Source: Anodontia alba (Eukaryota; Mollusca; Bivalvia; Lucinida; Lucinidae). From it: DNA of 64,000 bases. Position numbers and translations under genes: made by a program. The stretch covers positions 88,094,399-88,158,398 of the forward strand of contig OZ024828.1 of NCBI GenBank assembly GCA_964016985.1, given 5' to 3'. The notes beneath the pieces are model-generated. The model was not told the origin of the DNA. It saw nothing but the letters and a program-made list of their open reading frames with translations, and made no database searches. This document shows positions 8,496 through 21,508 of the stretch, piece by piece (positions within the stretch are counted from its first letter, which is position 1; every line of letters starts with the position of its first letter).

Positions 8496-11400
8496 GTAAG
8501 CCCTGATTTACGTTTAATAGCTATAATCCTGTCACGCAAAATGCATTGATCGTTTCGACAGACATAGATTTTTCCGCTTCAGATGACTGCACATGACATC
8601 TGGTAACATCAAAATCTACAGAAATTTATTATTGCATCAAGTTACAATACACAGAACTTCAGTTATAAGCGGCGTTAACCGATCATAGACTGAACAGACC
8701 CTCTCCCACCCATCCCCTCGCACTATACGAGGTACGGTCAAGAAATTCTCGGCACGATATACTTAGAATGAATAATTTGAAATGAAGCCCCAATCAGTTG
8801 ATAATTTTATCTTATTCAGCATCTTTGGTTGAAAGAATAAAATTTCAAAGCTATTGATTTCAGTACGAATTCACTGCAAATAGGGGAAGAGTGTGTTAAA
8901 CTGAGATGAGAAAGTTGACTCGAAGTGTTCTGCTCTTGCAAGATAATGCACCAGCTATGGCTGCTGCGACTAAACGCAGCTTCGAGGTCCTTCCTCATCC
9001 CCCGTATTCTCCAGATTTAGCCCCTTCGGACTTCTGTCTGTTACCAAATCTGATAACTAACCTTCGTGGTCGGAATTTTGAAAGTAATTAAAGCGTCATA
9101 GAATCTGGTGATGAGTACTTGGGGGACCAGGAATGAGGCTACTTAGGCTACTATTTTGAAGGGGTAAGCAAACTGGAACAGCGTTGGAGAAAGTGCATCG
9201 AGGCAAAGGGAGATTATGTTGAGAAATAATGCCGCATTTTCTGCTTTTGGTCATTCCCAAAGTACAGGGGCCGAGAAATTTTTGATCGTCCCTTGTATAT
9301 TGGAAGAGTCGAATTTCAGTTTTAGATATGTCAGGCCATGTGATTTAGATATTCCTTGAGAAAATTGCTTAACAATATGCAAACAGTGGAGACAAGAGTC
9401 TGACTCCGACCCTTTTTGGGTGTCTGCAAACTTAAATGGGTTACAATTTTTTGCAACGTTCAAATTCTGTTCCTTCTTTTAGTCAGTTTAAAATACGTTT
9501 CTTTCATTCCTTCTTTTGTTTAGATAGCATGGGAAGAAGGAAGTTATTATTGTATGTTTCGACTAAATTTTTTCGTTGCTAGAGCCACGTAAATGGTCCA
9601 TTGACCTTTACCACTCTCTGAGCTAACTGAGCAGACGACAAATTGATGATATTTTTAGCAGAAAATAGGATTTGATATTTCATGCAAATTGTCTCCAATG
9701 GAGACGTGAATTCTTGTTTTTTGGAAAAAAAAAATTAGAAAAAATATTTCAAAATGTCGTCTGCTGAAAAGTTAACCCAGAGTGCTTATTAAGCGTTAAA
9801 GAGTAGATGTAACAGTTGCCATCACACAATCCATTTGTATCGTCAGTTGCAACACGTTGTGAGAATTTTAAAAGGCGGACTTGTTAACGCTTAGCACTCT
9901 GGGTAAAAATTTCAACAGACGACATGTTGAAATGTTTTTCTTACTTTCCCACGAAACAGGATTTATCATTTCATGGAAATTGTCTCCAAAGGAGACGATT
10001 TGCATGAAGTGTCAAATCCTGTTTTCTCGAAAAAATAAGAAAAATATCACCATTTAAATGTCTGCTGAGTTTGCCCAGAGAGTTGTAAACGTTAAAGATT
10101 ATTTTCTACAGTTCTCCATAAAAATGTGTGTTGTGTGTACTCATTAGAAGTCGTGTGGTTTTACATGTAACGAGTGAAAATTCAGAAAGTAATGGTAACG
10201 ACCATTATGCAATGAGTTTAGTCTTTTTGAGAGATACCCTGGTCAGACCGCAGCTGGAATATGCTTTAGCCATTTTGGATCCTCAAAACCAAAACCAAGG
10301 TGGACCAGAAATAGAAAGTCCAACAGCAAGCCGTTAGTTGGACAACTAGTCAGTCTCCAGACTCTATATTTTCTATCATTTTCTCTTTTCTTTTCAAAGG
10401 TGTACAATCTAGTATAGCATACAATGATTTGATAAGTTATGTCCCATAGTGGAAAAGTGAAATGGGATTTAAGAGACTACAGAAAGTGATAAAGAATGAC
10501 AAAAAAATGTAGAAACGACTGGAGCCAGTCTAGTTTGACAACCTGTAACTTTGATAGTAGAGCTAGTATTTCGGCTGTGCTTGAAACTTTAGGTTGGCAC
10601 ACCCTTGAGCAGAGGCGTGCTTACGTCTCTGCTGTAATATCGTACATAATATGGTCGCAGTACCTCTCCCAGATTATGTCACACCAAACTCTCGTACGTC
10701 CCAGCGCGGACATTCTATGACCTTTTGGTAGCTCAACACTGGAAAGGATTTCATCGTCAATTGTTTAGTGGAATCTTAGATCCCAAATATAGTATGTTTT
10801 AATCTGAATTCAGCTAGTCTTGACTGTTTTAACCTGTCACCTTCCCTTTCTCTATCATACTTTCTTGTTGTCATGCTCTTTTAACCCTAGTCCTGCTGAG
10901 CCCGAATATACCCTATCTTTGCAAACAGCGTAGATCCAGATCAGTTGGCTTCTGAAGCAAACTGATCTGGATCTGCAATGTTTGGCATTAAGTATTTGAA
11001 TTTGTATCAACAGTCTTGATCAAGTAATTTGATTGGCTGAAAATTAGAAGTGGGCGTTGCATCTTAATATATTCAGCATGACAACAGTTAACTTTTAATC
11101 TTTTTCTGCTAATATACTTGGAGCAGCTTGACAGCGCAATATGCCTAGACTGTAGTTGCGGGCGCGTGGCTTTATGTCAAGAAGGAAAGGAAGTCCTTTT
11201 AGCGGAAAGGGGCTTTAGTGAAAAGGAGTCCTCTTCCCACTTAGTGTACCTGGAGATCCAGGGCAAAACGTTTGCAAGTGAGTTAGTGACTTTAATACAG
11301 TCAACCCACTTTATACCGACACTCGATACAACGACAAAATTCGTTATAATGACAATTTGAATGTAACGAAACATTCGCTCAAGAGATGACGGCTAATGAG

Positions 11401-14400
11401 AAAATTATGCAAAAACATTGCTAAAATTCTTCAAGCAACATATGTTTTGGATATTTGTTAGAATTGCCTCAAAACATAATTATGTTATATGAGGAATATG
11501 AATAAAACAAGGCCTTTCTTACATATCATTCTGTCCATTAAGGATTCTTTACAACAGCAAATTCATTATAATGGCAACATTTTTGGGAACAAATGCTGTC
11601 CTTGTAACAAGGGTCGCTGTAATTGACTGCTTAACTTCTTAAGCAAGGGTACCCTCGTTATCAGGAATTATGTAAAACATTTTCTAAATTTTATTGCCGT
11701 CATCTGAATCAATGTCCAAATATAAGTTGGTTTGAAAACACTTCTGCAAGAAGGTATGTCTGAACCAGAATTCTATGGCTGCTTAGTCTGTAAATTCAGA
11801 AACATCATAGGCAAAACTGATTTTTCGGTACAATTTAAAAAGATTGTCACTCATTTCAAAAAGAATGATATGTTACAACAGGGTTATTCTGTGGCAAACG
11901 GCAACATGGATGGTTCTTAACCCCATTATGGTCTCCTCCTTAATCTGTTTCAGATGGTTTGCTCCTGACTATCAATGTCTTTGGTCGGACTAATCATGGT
12001 TCAGTTTGTGATTGCGTCCCCACCTGCGGGGGAAGGACAGTAATTTTGGTTTTGGTGCAGATCGCATTGGCTTTGGCGTTGGCATCAGTGTCAGTGTCGA
12101 CCTCAGTCTCTTGTCCGCACAATATCTTGCGAACCAGTGTTTGGATTCTTACCAAATTTTCATGCATTTATAATTCGTGACCTTGATCTAATTTTCCAGG
12201 TCACAGCAGTTGAAAAACTGAAAATTCTGTCAGCGTTGGCATGAGAATTGCTTGTCTGCACAATATCTTAGATTCTTACCAAATTTTCATGGGTATATAA
12301 TTGGGACATAACAAAGAATTTATTAGATTTTTGTGACCTTGACATTATATTCAAGGTCACAGCAGTAGGAAAAAAAATGAAAATTCTATGACACTTTCTT
12401 CTCTGCGCAATATCTTTAGAACCAGTGGTTTGACTCTTACCAAGTTATCATGGATATATAATTGGTAATTAAGGATGAGGTTTCGTGCGAGGTCTTGAAC
12501 TTTTATTCAGGGTTTAATTCAGCTGAAATTCGAAAATAGGAAATACAGATTTTTTATCATGGAACATTGGCAGTTTCATAGACAGGACACCTGGAATTTT
12601 AATCCTCCAAAGAAAACTCTCCCATTAACTTTGACACAATATCACATCCTTTTCTAGAGTTCAGGTTGATCCTAAATGAATGATTATAATAAATGATGAA
12701 TATAGCTTCTTTCCTAAAATGTATTTTACTTGAATATTTCTTCCCTACTGCTGTGGCTTGGGTTGCATGGGTTGGCATCTTTCATCGAAATTGACCTATT
12801 TCGTTCTCATTTAATTTAACCATTACCATGCAGAATAAATTAAGGTGACACATCCACTTCTAATTGTCAGCCAATCAAGTCACTTGATCCAGGTTGTTGA
12901 TACAAATGACAAACAGAACAGATTCAGATCAGAAGAAGCCAACTGATCTAGATCTGCACTGTTTGCAAAGGCAGGGCATATCCGAGTTCAGCAGGACTAG
13001 GGTTAAGAGTGGAATGAAATATAAGCAGACTCAAATGATTTCTTCATGCTGTGTTAGAATTTTATGTCATATCTTTCAGGTTTAAGAAAAGCTAAGAAGT
13101 ATGACTGGAAAGATTCAAATATGGCTCTGTTTGGATCAGATACTGAGAAACAAGTGAAAAGTATGTTCATTTTATATTTACTTACATTAATTGTGTCCAA
13201 AACACTAATACTGAAAAGTCCTATTTGCTGTGTAAGGCAGCACAGGAATCTATGTCATTGACTCACCTATCATCCATTTAATATACATTAGTCTTTTTTT
13301 AGCAACCATTAATATTTTTATTTCACCAAAAATGAATCTCCATTCACATTATAGTTAATGCAATTTTTCAATTAGTCTGAAAAAATATGTTTAACCTTTG
13401 CTACTCTCCGGGCAGATTCAGCAGACAACAAACTGATTTTTTTTTCTCCTTTTTTCCAAGAAAATAAACTATCCTAATGAGACAATTTGCATGAAATATC
13501 AGAGTCTGTTTTTTGGGGAAAAAAATCAGAAAATATTTCAAAATGGCATCTGCTGAAAAATTTACCCAGCATGCTAAGCCTTTAACTTTAAGTCATTACG
13601 AAAAGGTACTTATTCAAATATACTGAAAATTTTACCACCAAAAAATGAAAATTTTCAGATAAAAAAAAAAATCTGATATTTTTCATATTTCTGCTCAACA
13701 TAGATTGTGGGTACTCATTAGAACTGCGTCTGTGAGGCAGTTCTAACGAATACCCACAATCTATGTTTTTGAGCAGAAATAAGAAAATTAATGTATGCCC
13801 CTGTAAACCTCAGTTTTACTATATAAAAGTGGGGTTTAAGGGGGTCAAAATTATATAGGCATGTTTTCGTGATGTTTTCTGAATAATCAATTTCCAGCTC
13901 ATTATGAAAACACGCCTATTCAAATGTATTGAAAATTTTACAATCAAAAAGAGAAAATTTTCAAATAAAAAATCTGATATTTTTCATATTTCTGCTCAAA
14001 ACATAGATTGTGGGTACTCGTTAGAACTGCCTTGGCGAGGCAGTTCTAATAAGTACACACAGTCTGTGTTTTTTAGCAAAATAATGTATACCCCTGTAAA
14101 CGCCAGTTTTACTATATAAAAAAGGGGTTTAAGGGGGTCAAAATTATATAGGCATGTTTTCGTGATGTAATTGCAGAATCCCTATTTCCAAAAAAGATAG
14201 CTAGTCCATATATGGTAAATGTCCTAACATTTTGTAAACCAAAGTTGCAGACAAAAGGGCATATGAAAACAGTGCAGACCCTGATCAGACAGGAGCAGTC
14301 TGATCTGGGTCTACACTGTTTGCCATTCCATGAAGTATTTTAAGAAGCAATTGCATAAAAAAGCCAGATTTAGGTTGAACTGATTTGGCTAATAAAGTTT

Positions 14401-14723
14401 TCAAAATTTTAGGATATTTACTAAACATTAAATTTGGTGTGCTGAATGAATTTTCTGAATTACATAAAAATCAAATTCAGCAAAATTATGGAAAAACAAA
14501 AAATAGTATTAAACTACCTGTCAGAATTGTGACTATCATTATAATGTAGATTGTAAGAGGTTGCATTTCAATTTTAGAATGTGGATTTATGCTTGTCACA
14601 ATCCTGTATATTTCTCTATGTAATTAATTAATTAATTGCATTTCAATTTTAGAATTAGGAATTATGCTTGTCACTATCCTGTATATTTCTCTATTTAATT
14701 AATTAATTAATTATTAATTAATT

Positions 14724-14756
<33 letters not shown>

Positions 14757-17700
14757 CTTACTTATTTATTTATTTATGTTTCCAGAGGAATCAGCCGAGA
14801 GTGAGCCAGCTTGGCAAGGGAGTGGACAACAGATCGGTGTACAGGTTTGGAGGATTGAAGTAAGTTCTTGCAGTCTGTTGTACATGTATTTACCCAAAAT
14901 ATTTTGACTCTTTAAGTCCTTGTTATAGTTGTCCCAGAATATAAACAAGCCTGTTTGACTACCTAATCATGGTTCCAGATATAAGAATGGGTATTGGCAT
15001 CATATTTTGTTTCTTATTTTTCCACAAATAACATGTTTTGGGGACTCATTAGAAGTGCCTCAGCGAGGCACTTCTAATGAGTCCCCAAAACATGTTTTTG
15101 TATCAATACTTTTCATTTGAAGACAGTGCCTAATCTAGAGCTGTGGCTAATGAAGTGTCTAAAATGCTGTGAAGGAATTGCATATAGTGCAGACCTTGAT
15201 CTAACTGCTCCAGTAGTTGTACAATTAGCAGACCAAAGGTAAAAACTACCTTTACACAGTGATATAGCCTCATTTTTAGTATTCAGGTTATGTTACCATA
15301 TAGCTCTAGTTAAGAGGGAGTATCAGGTAATCAGTTAAAAATTTTTCTTACTTTTCCACGAAAACATATGTTGTTGTACACATTAGAAGTGCCTAATCAT
15401 TTTATGTTCCAAATTGTTTTTTGAATGCTTTAACCCTTGTCCTGCTGAAACCGGATATACCCTGCCTTTCAAACAGTGTAGATCTGGATCTGCATTGTTT
15501 GCCATTTAGCATGTGAATTTAAAGCAATAATCCAGATCAAGTAATCTGATTGGCTGAAAATTAGAAGTGGGCGTGGCATCTTAATTTATTCAGCAGGACA
15601 AGGGTTAAGTAGTTTCTGGCTCCAGATAAGAGGGGGTATCAGATGAATATTTTGCTTATTCCGCCACAAAAATATATGTTGTGTGTACTCATTAGAAGTG
15701 CTTCACTTCTTATTTCATCATGAAATCATGTTGTTGGTACTCATTAGAAAAATCTCACAGAAGCATTTCAAATGAGTACACACAACATATTTTATGGAGA
15801 AATAAGAAAAAATAACATTTTTTAGGTTAAAAAGCAAGTTATCTAGAGTTATAATGTAGTTGACCTACTATCAGATTAAGAGCATACTTCACCGATCCTT
15901 GACATTATTCAATGATTTAAGTAGCTCAGAGCATCAGCAGGGCTGTTCAAGGCTTAACTGTTCTCTTGCTGAACACGGCATGCCCTGTCTTAGCAACAGT
16001 GTAGATCCAGATCAGTTGGCTTCTGAAGAAGCCAACTGATCTGGATCTGCACTGTTTGTCATTAAATATGTGAATTTCTATCAAAAACACTGATCAAGTA
16101 ATCGGATTGGCTGGAAATTAGAAGTGGGCGTGGCATCTTAATTTATTCAGCATGACAAGGGTTAAGCATCACAGTCTAATGGAGGGCGTCATAGTTCCAG
16201 ATAAGATGCATTTTTTTTTCAACCAAAAATTGTTGATATTTTTATTATTTCTCCATGAAAATGTATGTTGGGGGTACTCATTAGAAGTCTCACTGAGGCA
16301 CTTCTAATGAGTACCCACAACATATGTTTTTGTGGAGAAATGATAAATATTTTCCTGATACTCCTTTTATCTGGAGCTCTGGGCTGTCTTTGTTGAACAA
16401 GCTTGTGATGAGTGAGACTATTGTGACCTACATTGGCGAAAAATCAACACCTGGTCAGGTAATTTGGGGTCAGAGCTAAGTCTCACAGTTGCCACCCCTT
16501 CCCACCCCCTCCGTCAATCATCATCAGTGCATGCATCCTACCACCCCAGGTGTCTTCCCTCAAAACTGTAGTCTAACTCACCATTTTTGGGGACATGCAC
16601 TTCAACTTCTTGTGCAAAAAGGATGCGGATCTCAATAACAAATTTACCACTTATAAACAGAAGGAAACAAAAATATTTTGAATTTACTTTTATTTTTTCA
16701 AATTTCTTGCTTACAGTCAGAAAATGGCCTTATTATTTTTGAATGGCATTTTCAACATTCTACTATCTGTTCTTGGTCTCCATTTTGAATGATGTTGTAT
16801 AAGCCTTATGCTGATGTCGTCATAATTGAACAGTGACCTTATATTCAGTAACTTGGAAATAACTGGTTAGTATAATTATACAGAAACTAGTATAGAGGCC
16901 TTGGTGGCCCAGCCAGATGCATGTCAGGAGGTCACGTGTTCAATCCCCATCAGCTCTGGCAATATTCATTTGTGGAGATTGATCATGAAATATTTTTACT
17001 GTCATTCTCTCCCTTCCGTTGATTCAAGAAGGGCAGTTGTCAGTTTCTGGTGAAAGAATGTGCACAAGTACTGCATGGTTAACTGCTTAGAGGACTAAGC
17101 CTGCCCAGGCAAATGTGTGGTTAGATAAACTGACTGCCCTTGACATGACCCTAAAGGTTTGACTGGGCCATAAAACCTCAACACAAACAAATAGAAAACA
17201 ATTATTTTTTAAATCTAACTGCAGCATCTATAGTTTATGTGAATAACAGCTCTGAATAGGCATCTTTTTCTTGCAAAAATAGACACCAGTTCACCTCTGA
17301 ATAGGCATCTTTTTCTTGCAAAAATAGACACCAGTTCACCTCATAGTTTCTGGTTACCAGTACGCGGATTTGGCCCCCAAGACAACAGCATTACAGTATT
17401 ACCGGTAACCCTAAATACTTGGACAGATAGGCTTGGAGCACACCAAGATTATACTGGTATACAGGCCCTTGTGTTTGAGATGTATACACTAAAGATGATC
17501 TGGGCTGGTCCCTATAGAAATGAGTCTGAGCCCAAAAATGCGATCAAAAGCAAAGTCAGTACACTGAAACCTCATTATAAGATGGTTCATTAGAAGATGG
17601 TTTTGGATGTAAGACAATTTTAAGGTGGACCGCAAAAGAGTTGTATCATTCAAACAAAAATGTATAGACTGTATAGAAAAATGACCATTTACAGTCATTT

Positions 17701-20700
17701 TTGTTGCAACTGCTTTAGCAAGCAGGAGTGACTTAGGGATCACTTTGCAGTGGTGTTGACATTGGCATCATGCAGCATCAACAATGTTAACCTTTGTCAT
17801 GCTGAATAAATTAAGATGCCACGCCCACTTCTAATTTCCAGCCAATCAGATTACTTGATCCCGGTTTTTGATAGAAATTCACATATTTAATGACAAACAA
17901 TGCAGATACAGATGAAGCCAACTGATCTGGATCTACACTGTTTGCTAAGACAGGGCATGTCGTGTTCAGCAAGAGAAGGTTTAAGTCTGTGTGTTTAGCT
18001 CCATTTGCCAAACATCAAGGCTTCTAGGCTTATGAAACTTCATACACACATCTGCCATGATGCACCCTGTCCATGGACCATTACTAACCATGACCTACTT
18101 TTTATGCTTGGCTGAACAATATTTAGTCTGTTTAGCTCCATTTCTTGAACACCACCAGCAGTCATGACATAGCCATTTGGCAAATTTCTTGTCTCTATAA
18201 TCTGTACATTTTTGTTTGGATACAACACGGTTCTTTAGCTAACATGATATTTGCTTTGGATCCCAACTATAGTGTTATGAAGAGGTTGTGGTGCACAATG
18301 TGGTATGTGTGAACAGTGAAAACTCAGATCAGAATTCACATCCTTGCAGTCTGATAAGAGTTCCATGTTAACCCTTGTCATGCTGAATAAATTAAGATGC
18401 CACGCCCTCTTCTAATTTCCAGCCAATCAGATTACTTGATCCGAGTTTTTGATAGAAATTCACATATTTAATGACAAACAGTGCAAATCCAGATCAGTTG
18501 GCCAACTGATCTGGATCTACACTGTTTGCTAAGACAGGGCATGTCATGTTTAGCAAGAGAAGGGTTAAACGGAACAGTCATTAGATGGTGAAGAATACTT
18601 GATGCAAACAAAAAGTGGTAAATGGTCTAAACTTTTGTACACCAAAGTTTATGACAAAATAACGCATGCAAACAGTGCAGACCCAGTGCAAACCCAGATC
18701 AGCCTGCTCCTGAAGGAGCAGTCTGATCAGGGTCTACATTGTTTACCATTTCACTTAGTATTTTTAGAAACAACTGCCCTAAAAAACAAAATTTAGGCAA
18801 AAAAGTGAGGAATAAAGTGTTCAAAAGTTTAGGAATTTACCCTTATCCTTCGCTCAGGAAGATTGGTGCCAAAGTTTGCGAATTTGAGAAGGTGGGCAGT
18901 CACCACTAGGTTGACCATATCTTTATTTCTGTTTCAGAAATTCAAAGTTGTTTCCTGGCCGAAAGATGATTATGGCAAGTTCTATAACGGAGATTCCTAC
19001 ATCATCCTGAATGTAAGTAAAATCATACAAGCTTTCTGTGTACAAAGATGTGAGTGGCCATATGAGAAAATGTACATTCTCATAGCTCCAGATAACAGGG
19101 GTCATAGCTCTTGATAAGGTGCTTTTTTCAACCAAAAAGTAGCTATAGTTTTCTTATTTTTCGACGAAAACATATGTTGTGGGTACTCATTAGAAGTGCC
19201 TTGGCGCTCGTACCCACTCTTATCGAGACCTATGAGGTGGTATCCACATACACATGTAATAATTTTCTTATTTCTCCAAGAAAAGGTATGTTGTGGGTAC
19301 TCACAAGTACCTCAGTGAGGAGCTTCTAATGAGAACCATAATATATGTTTTTGTTGAGAAATAAGAATAATGATAATTTTTGTTGGAAAAAAAGCACCCT
19401 GTGTAAAGCTATGGATAGTGATGTTGGAACTGTATCAGCTGAAATGTATTCAACCTGTTGTCTGTATGGTGCTTCATTGCACAGACTTTTCATTATCATC
19501 CTTTCATCATCTTGATATGGTTTAAATTATGTTAAAAGTGTCATAAAATGCCTTGTTGTCTACTCTTGTTTTCTGTTTTAATCCTTCTCTAGCTAAACAC
19601 CACATGCCCTGTCTTAGCAAACAGCATAGATCCAGATCAGTTGGCTTCTGAAGAAGCCAATTGATCTGGATCTGCACTGTTTATCATTAAATATGTAAAT
19701 TTCTATCAAAATCTCAGATCAAGTAATCTGATTGGCCGGAAATCATATTAATTTATTCAGCATGACAAGGGTTAACTACATGCTCAGAATTCCATAGGTA
19801 GTAAAGGGTATTCATCGCAGATTTTGTGAAAAATCAGTGATTTTGTGAAAACAGTATTGTATTGGATATGAAATTGAGAGGGTAAAAATATTTGGTGCAA
19901 TTTTGGATTTCAGCATTGTAATCAAATTTAGGGGCTAAACACTTTCAGTGATCCTTAAATTTATGATATATGAAAACATTATTCAGTGAAGCATATATGT
20001 GTCTACATTTCAGGCGTCCAACTGATATTAGCTTAACCCTTAAAGCGCCAAGAAAAACTGCATCTGAAAATGTCTGTTTATGTCGTCTGCTGAATATTCT
20101 TGCAAACTTTTTGAACCTATTTTTGCATACAGGCAAACAGTGTGGACCCAGGTCAGACTGCTCCTAAAGGAGCAGTCTGATCTGGATCCACACTGTTTGC
20201 AGAAATGACTTATAAAATCACAAGCAGATGAGAAAGCAGACGACAATTGTTGTGATTGGTGCTTTAAGGGTTAAGTTGGGCAAGACCTGCTGTCCTTTCA
20301 GCAGATAAGGGTAGAGGGGGAATGTTGTTATTTCTTCAGTTCCTCCACTTTCTTTCATTTCTCTCTTTCTTCCCTATCCATCTCTTTCATCTCCTCAGCT
20401 ATCTCTTCTGTCTCTTTTCTCCTTTTCTCTGCCGGGGAGATGACACAAAATGACCCATAAGGGTTGCCGTGTCGTTAAACCCCTAACACAATCAAAAAGA
20501 AAAAAAATCTACATTTCAGACATACAAAGAACCTGAAACTGATGAGCTGAACTATGATGTCCATTTCTGGATTGGACGGTACAGCACACAGGTTGGTTTT
20601 CATCCAGTTTATACAGCGATTGTCTTAAAATTTCATACACAAACTTTTCTAATTGGTGCCAATGACCCTCATGGGGTGACATGTCATTAAATCTGAACTC

Positions 20701-21451
20701 ATCATTACCAATGTTTCTGATAAATATGGCATAAACAAACAGTGCAGACCCAGATCAGACTGCTCCTGAAGGCTCAGTCTGATCAGGGTCTGCACTGATT
20801 GCCATTCTACCAAGTATTCTGTGAAGCAAATGCATAAACAAACAAAATTAAGATAAAAACAGGTATGGAATAAAGGGTTTGAAATTTAAGGACACTTACT
20901 GTATCTGTTTTTTAGCTCACTTATACAAAAGTAAAAGCAGCTAGTCAAATACATGTACCTTCCCGATTCCACATTACCAATACCTGCATAACTATATAAG
21001 TCTAACTCAGCAGGTTTACACAAATTTTGCACAATTTGATTGGTCAAATGCCAATTTACATCATCATTTATACCCATTATGCAAACATGCCTATTCAAAT
21101 TTATTGAAACTGAAAATTTTCAGATAAAAAACTCTGATATTTATCATATTTCTGCTCAAAACATATATTGCGGGTACTCGTTAGAACCGCCTCAGCTAAT
21201 GAGTACCCACAATCTATGTTTTTTAGCAGACATATGAAAAGTAATGTATACCCCTGTAAACCACAGTTTTACTATATAAAGGTGGGGTTTAAGGGGATCA
21301 AAATTATATAGTTATGTTTTCATGATGTTCAATAAATCCACTGAGCAGGAATCTTGGAACTATTTCCTTTGTGTAGATTTCTGAAATGAGCCATTTAACT
21401 TGCATTTTCAATGTTATCTTGGTGGAGTTGGAATTATATGAAAAAAAAATA

Positions 21452-21508
<57 letters not shown>

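Larger units (their letters stand above)
8675..9442 (+). mobile_element. Family M TTAA MITE, interrupted by a mariner
   Basis: GTTAACCGATCATAGACTGA begins it and AAATGGGTTA ends it; body motifs TATATTGGAAGAGTCGAA and GTGATTTAGATATTCC match 26362 and 34820. The mariner occupies 8726-9297 in the CACTATATTGG site. Confidence 0.75.
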
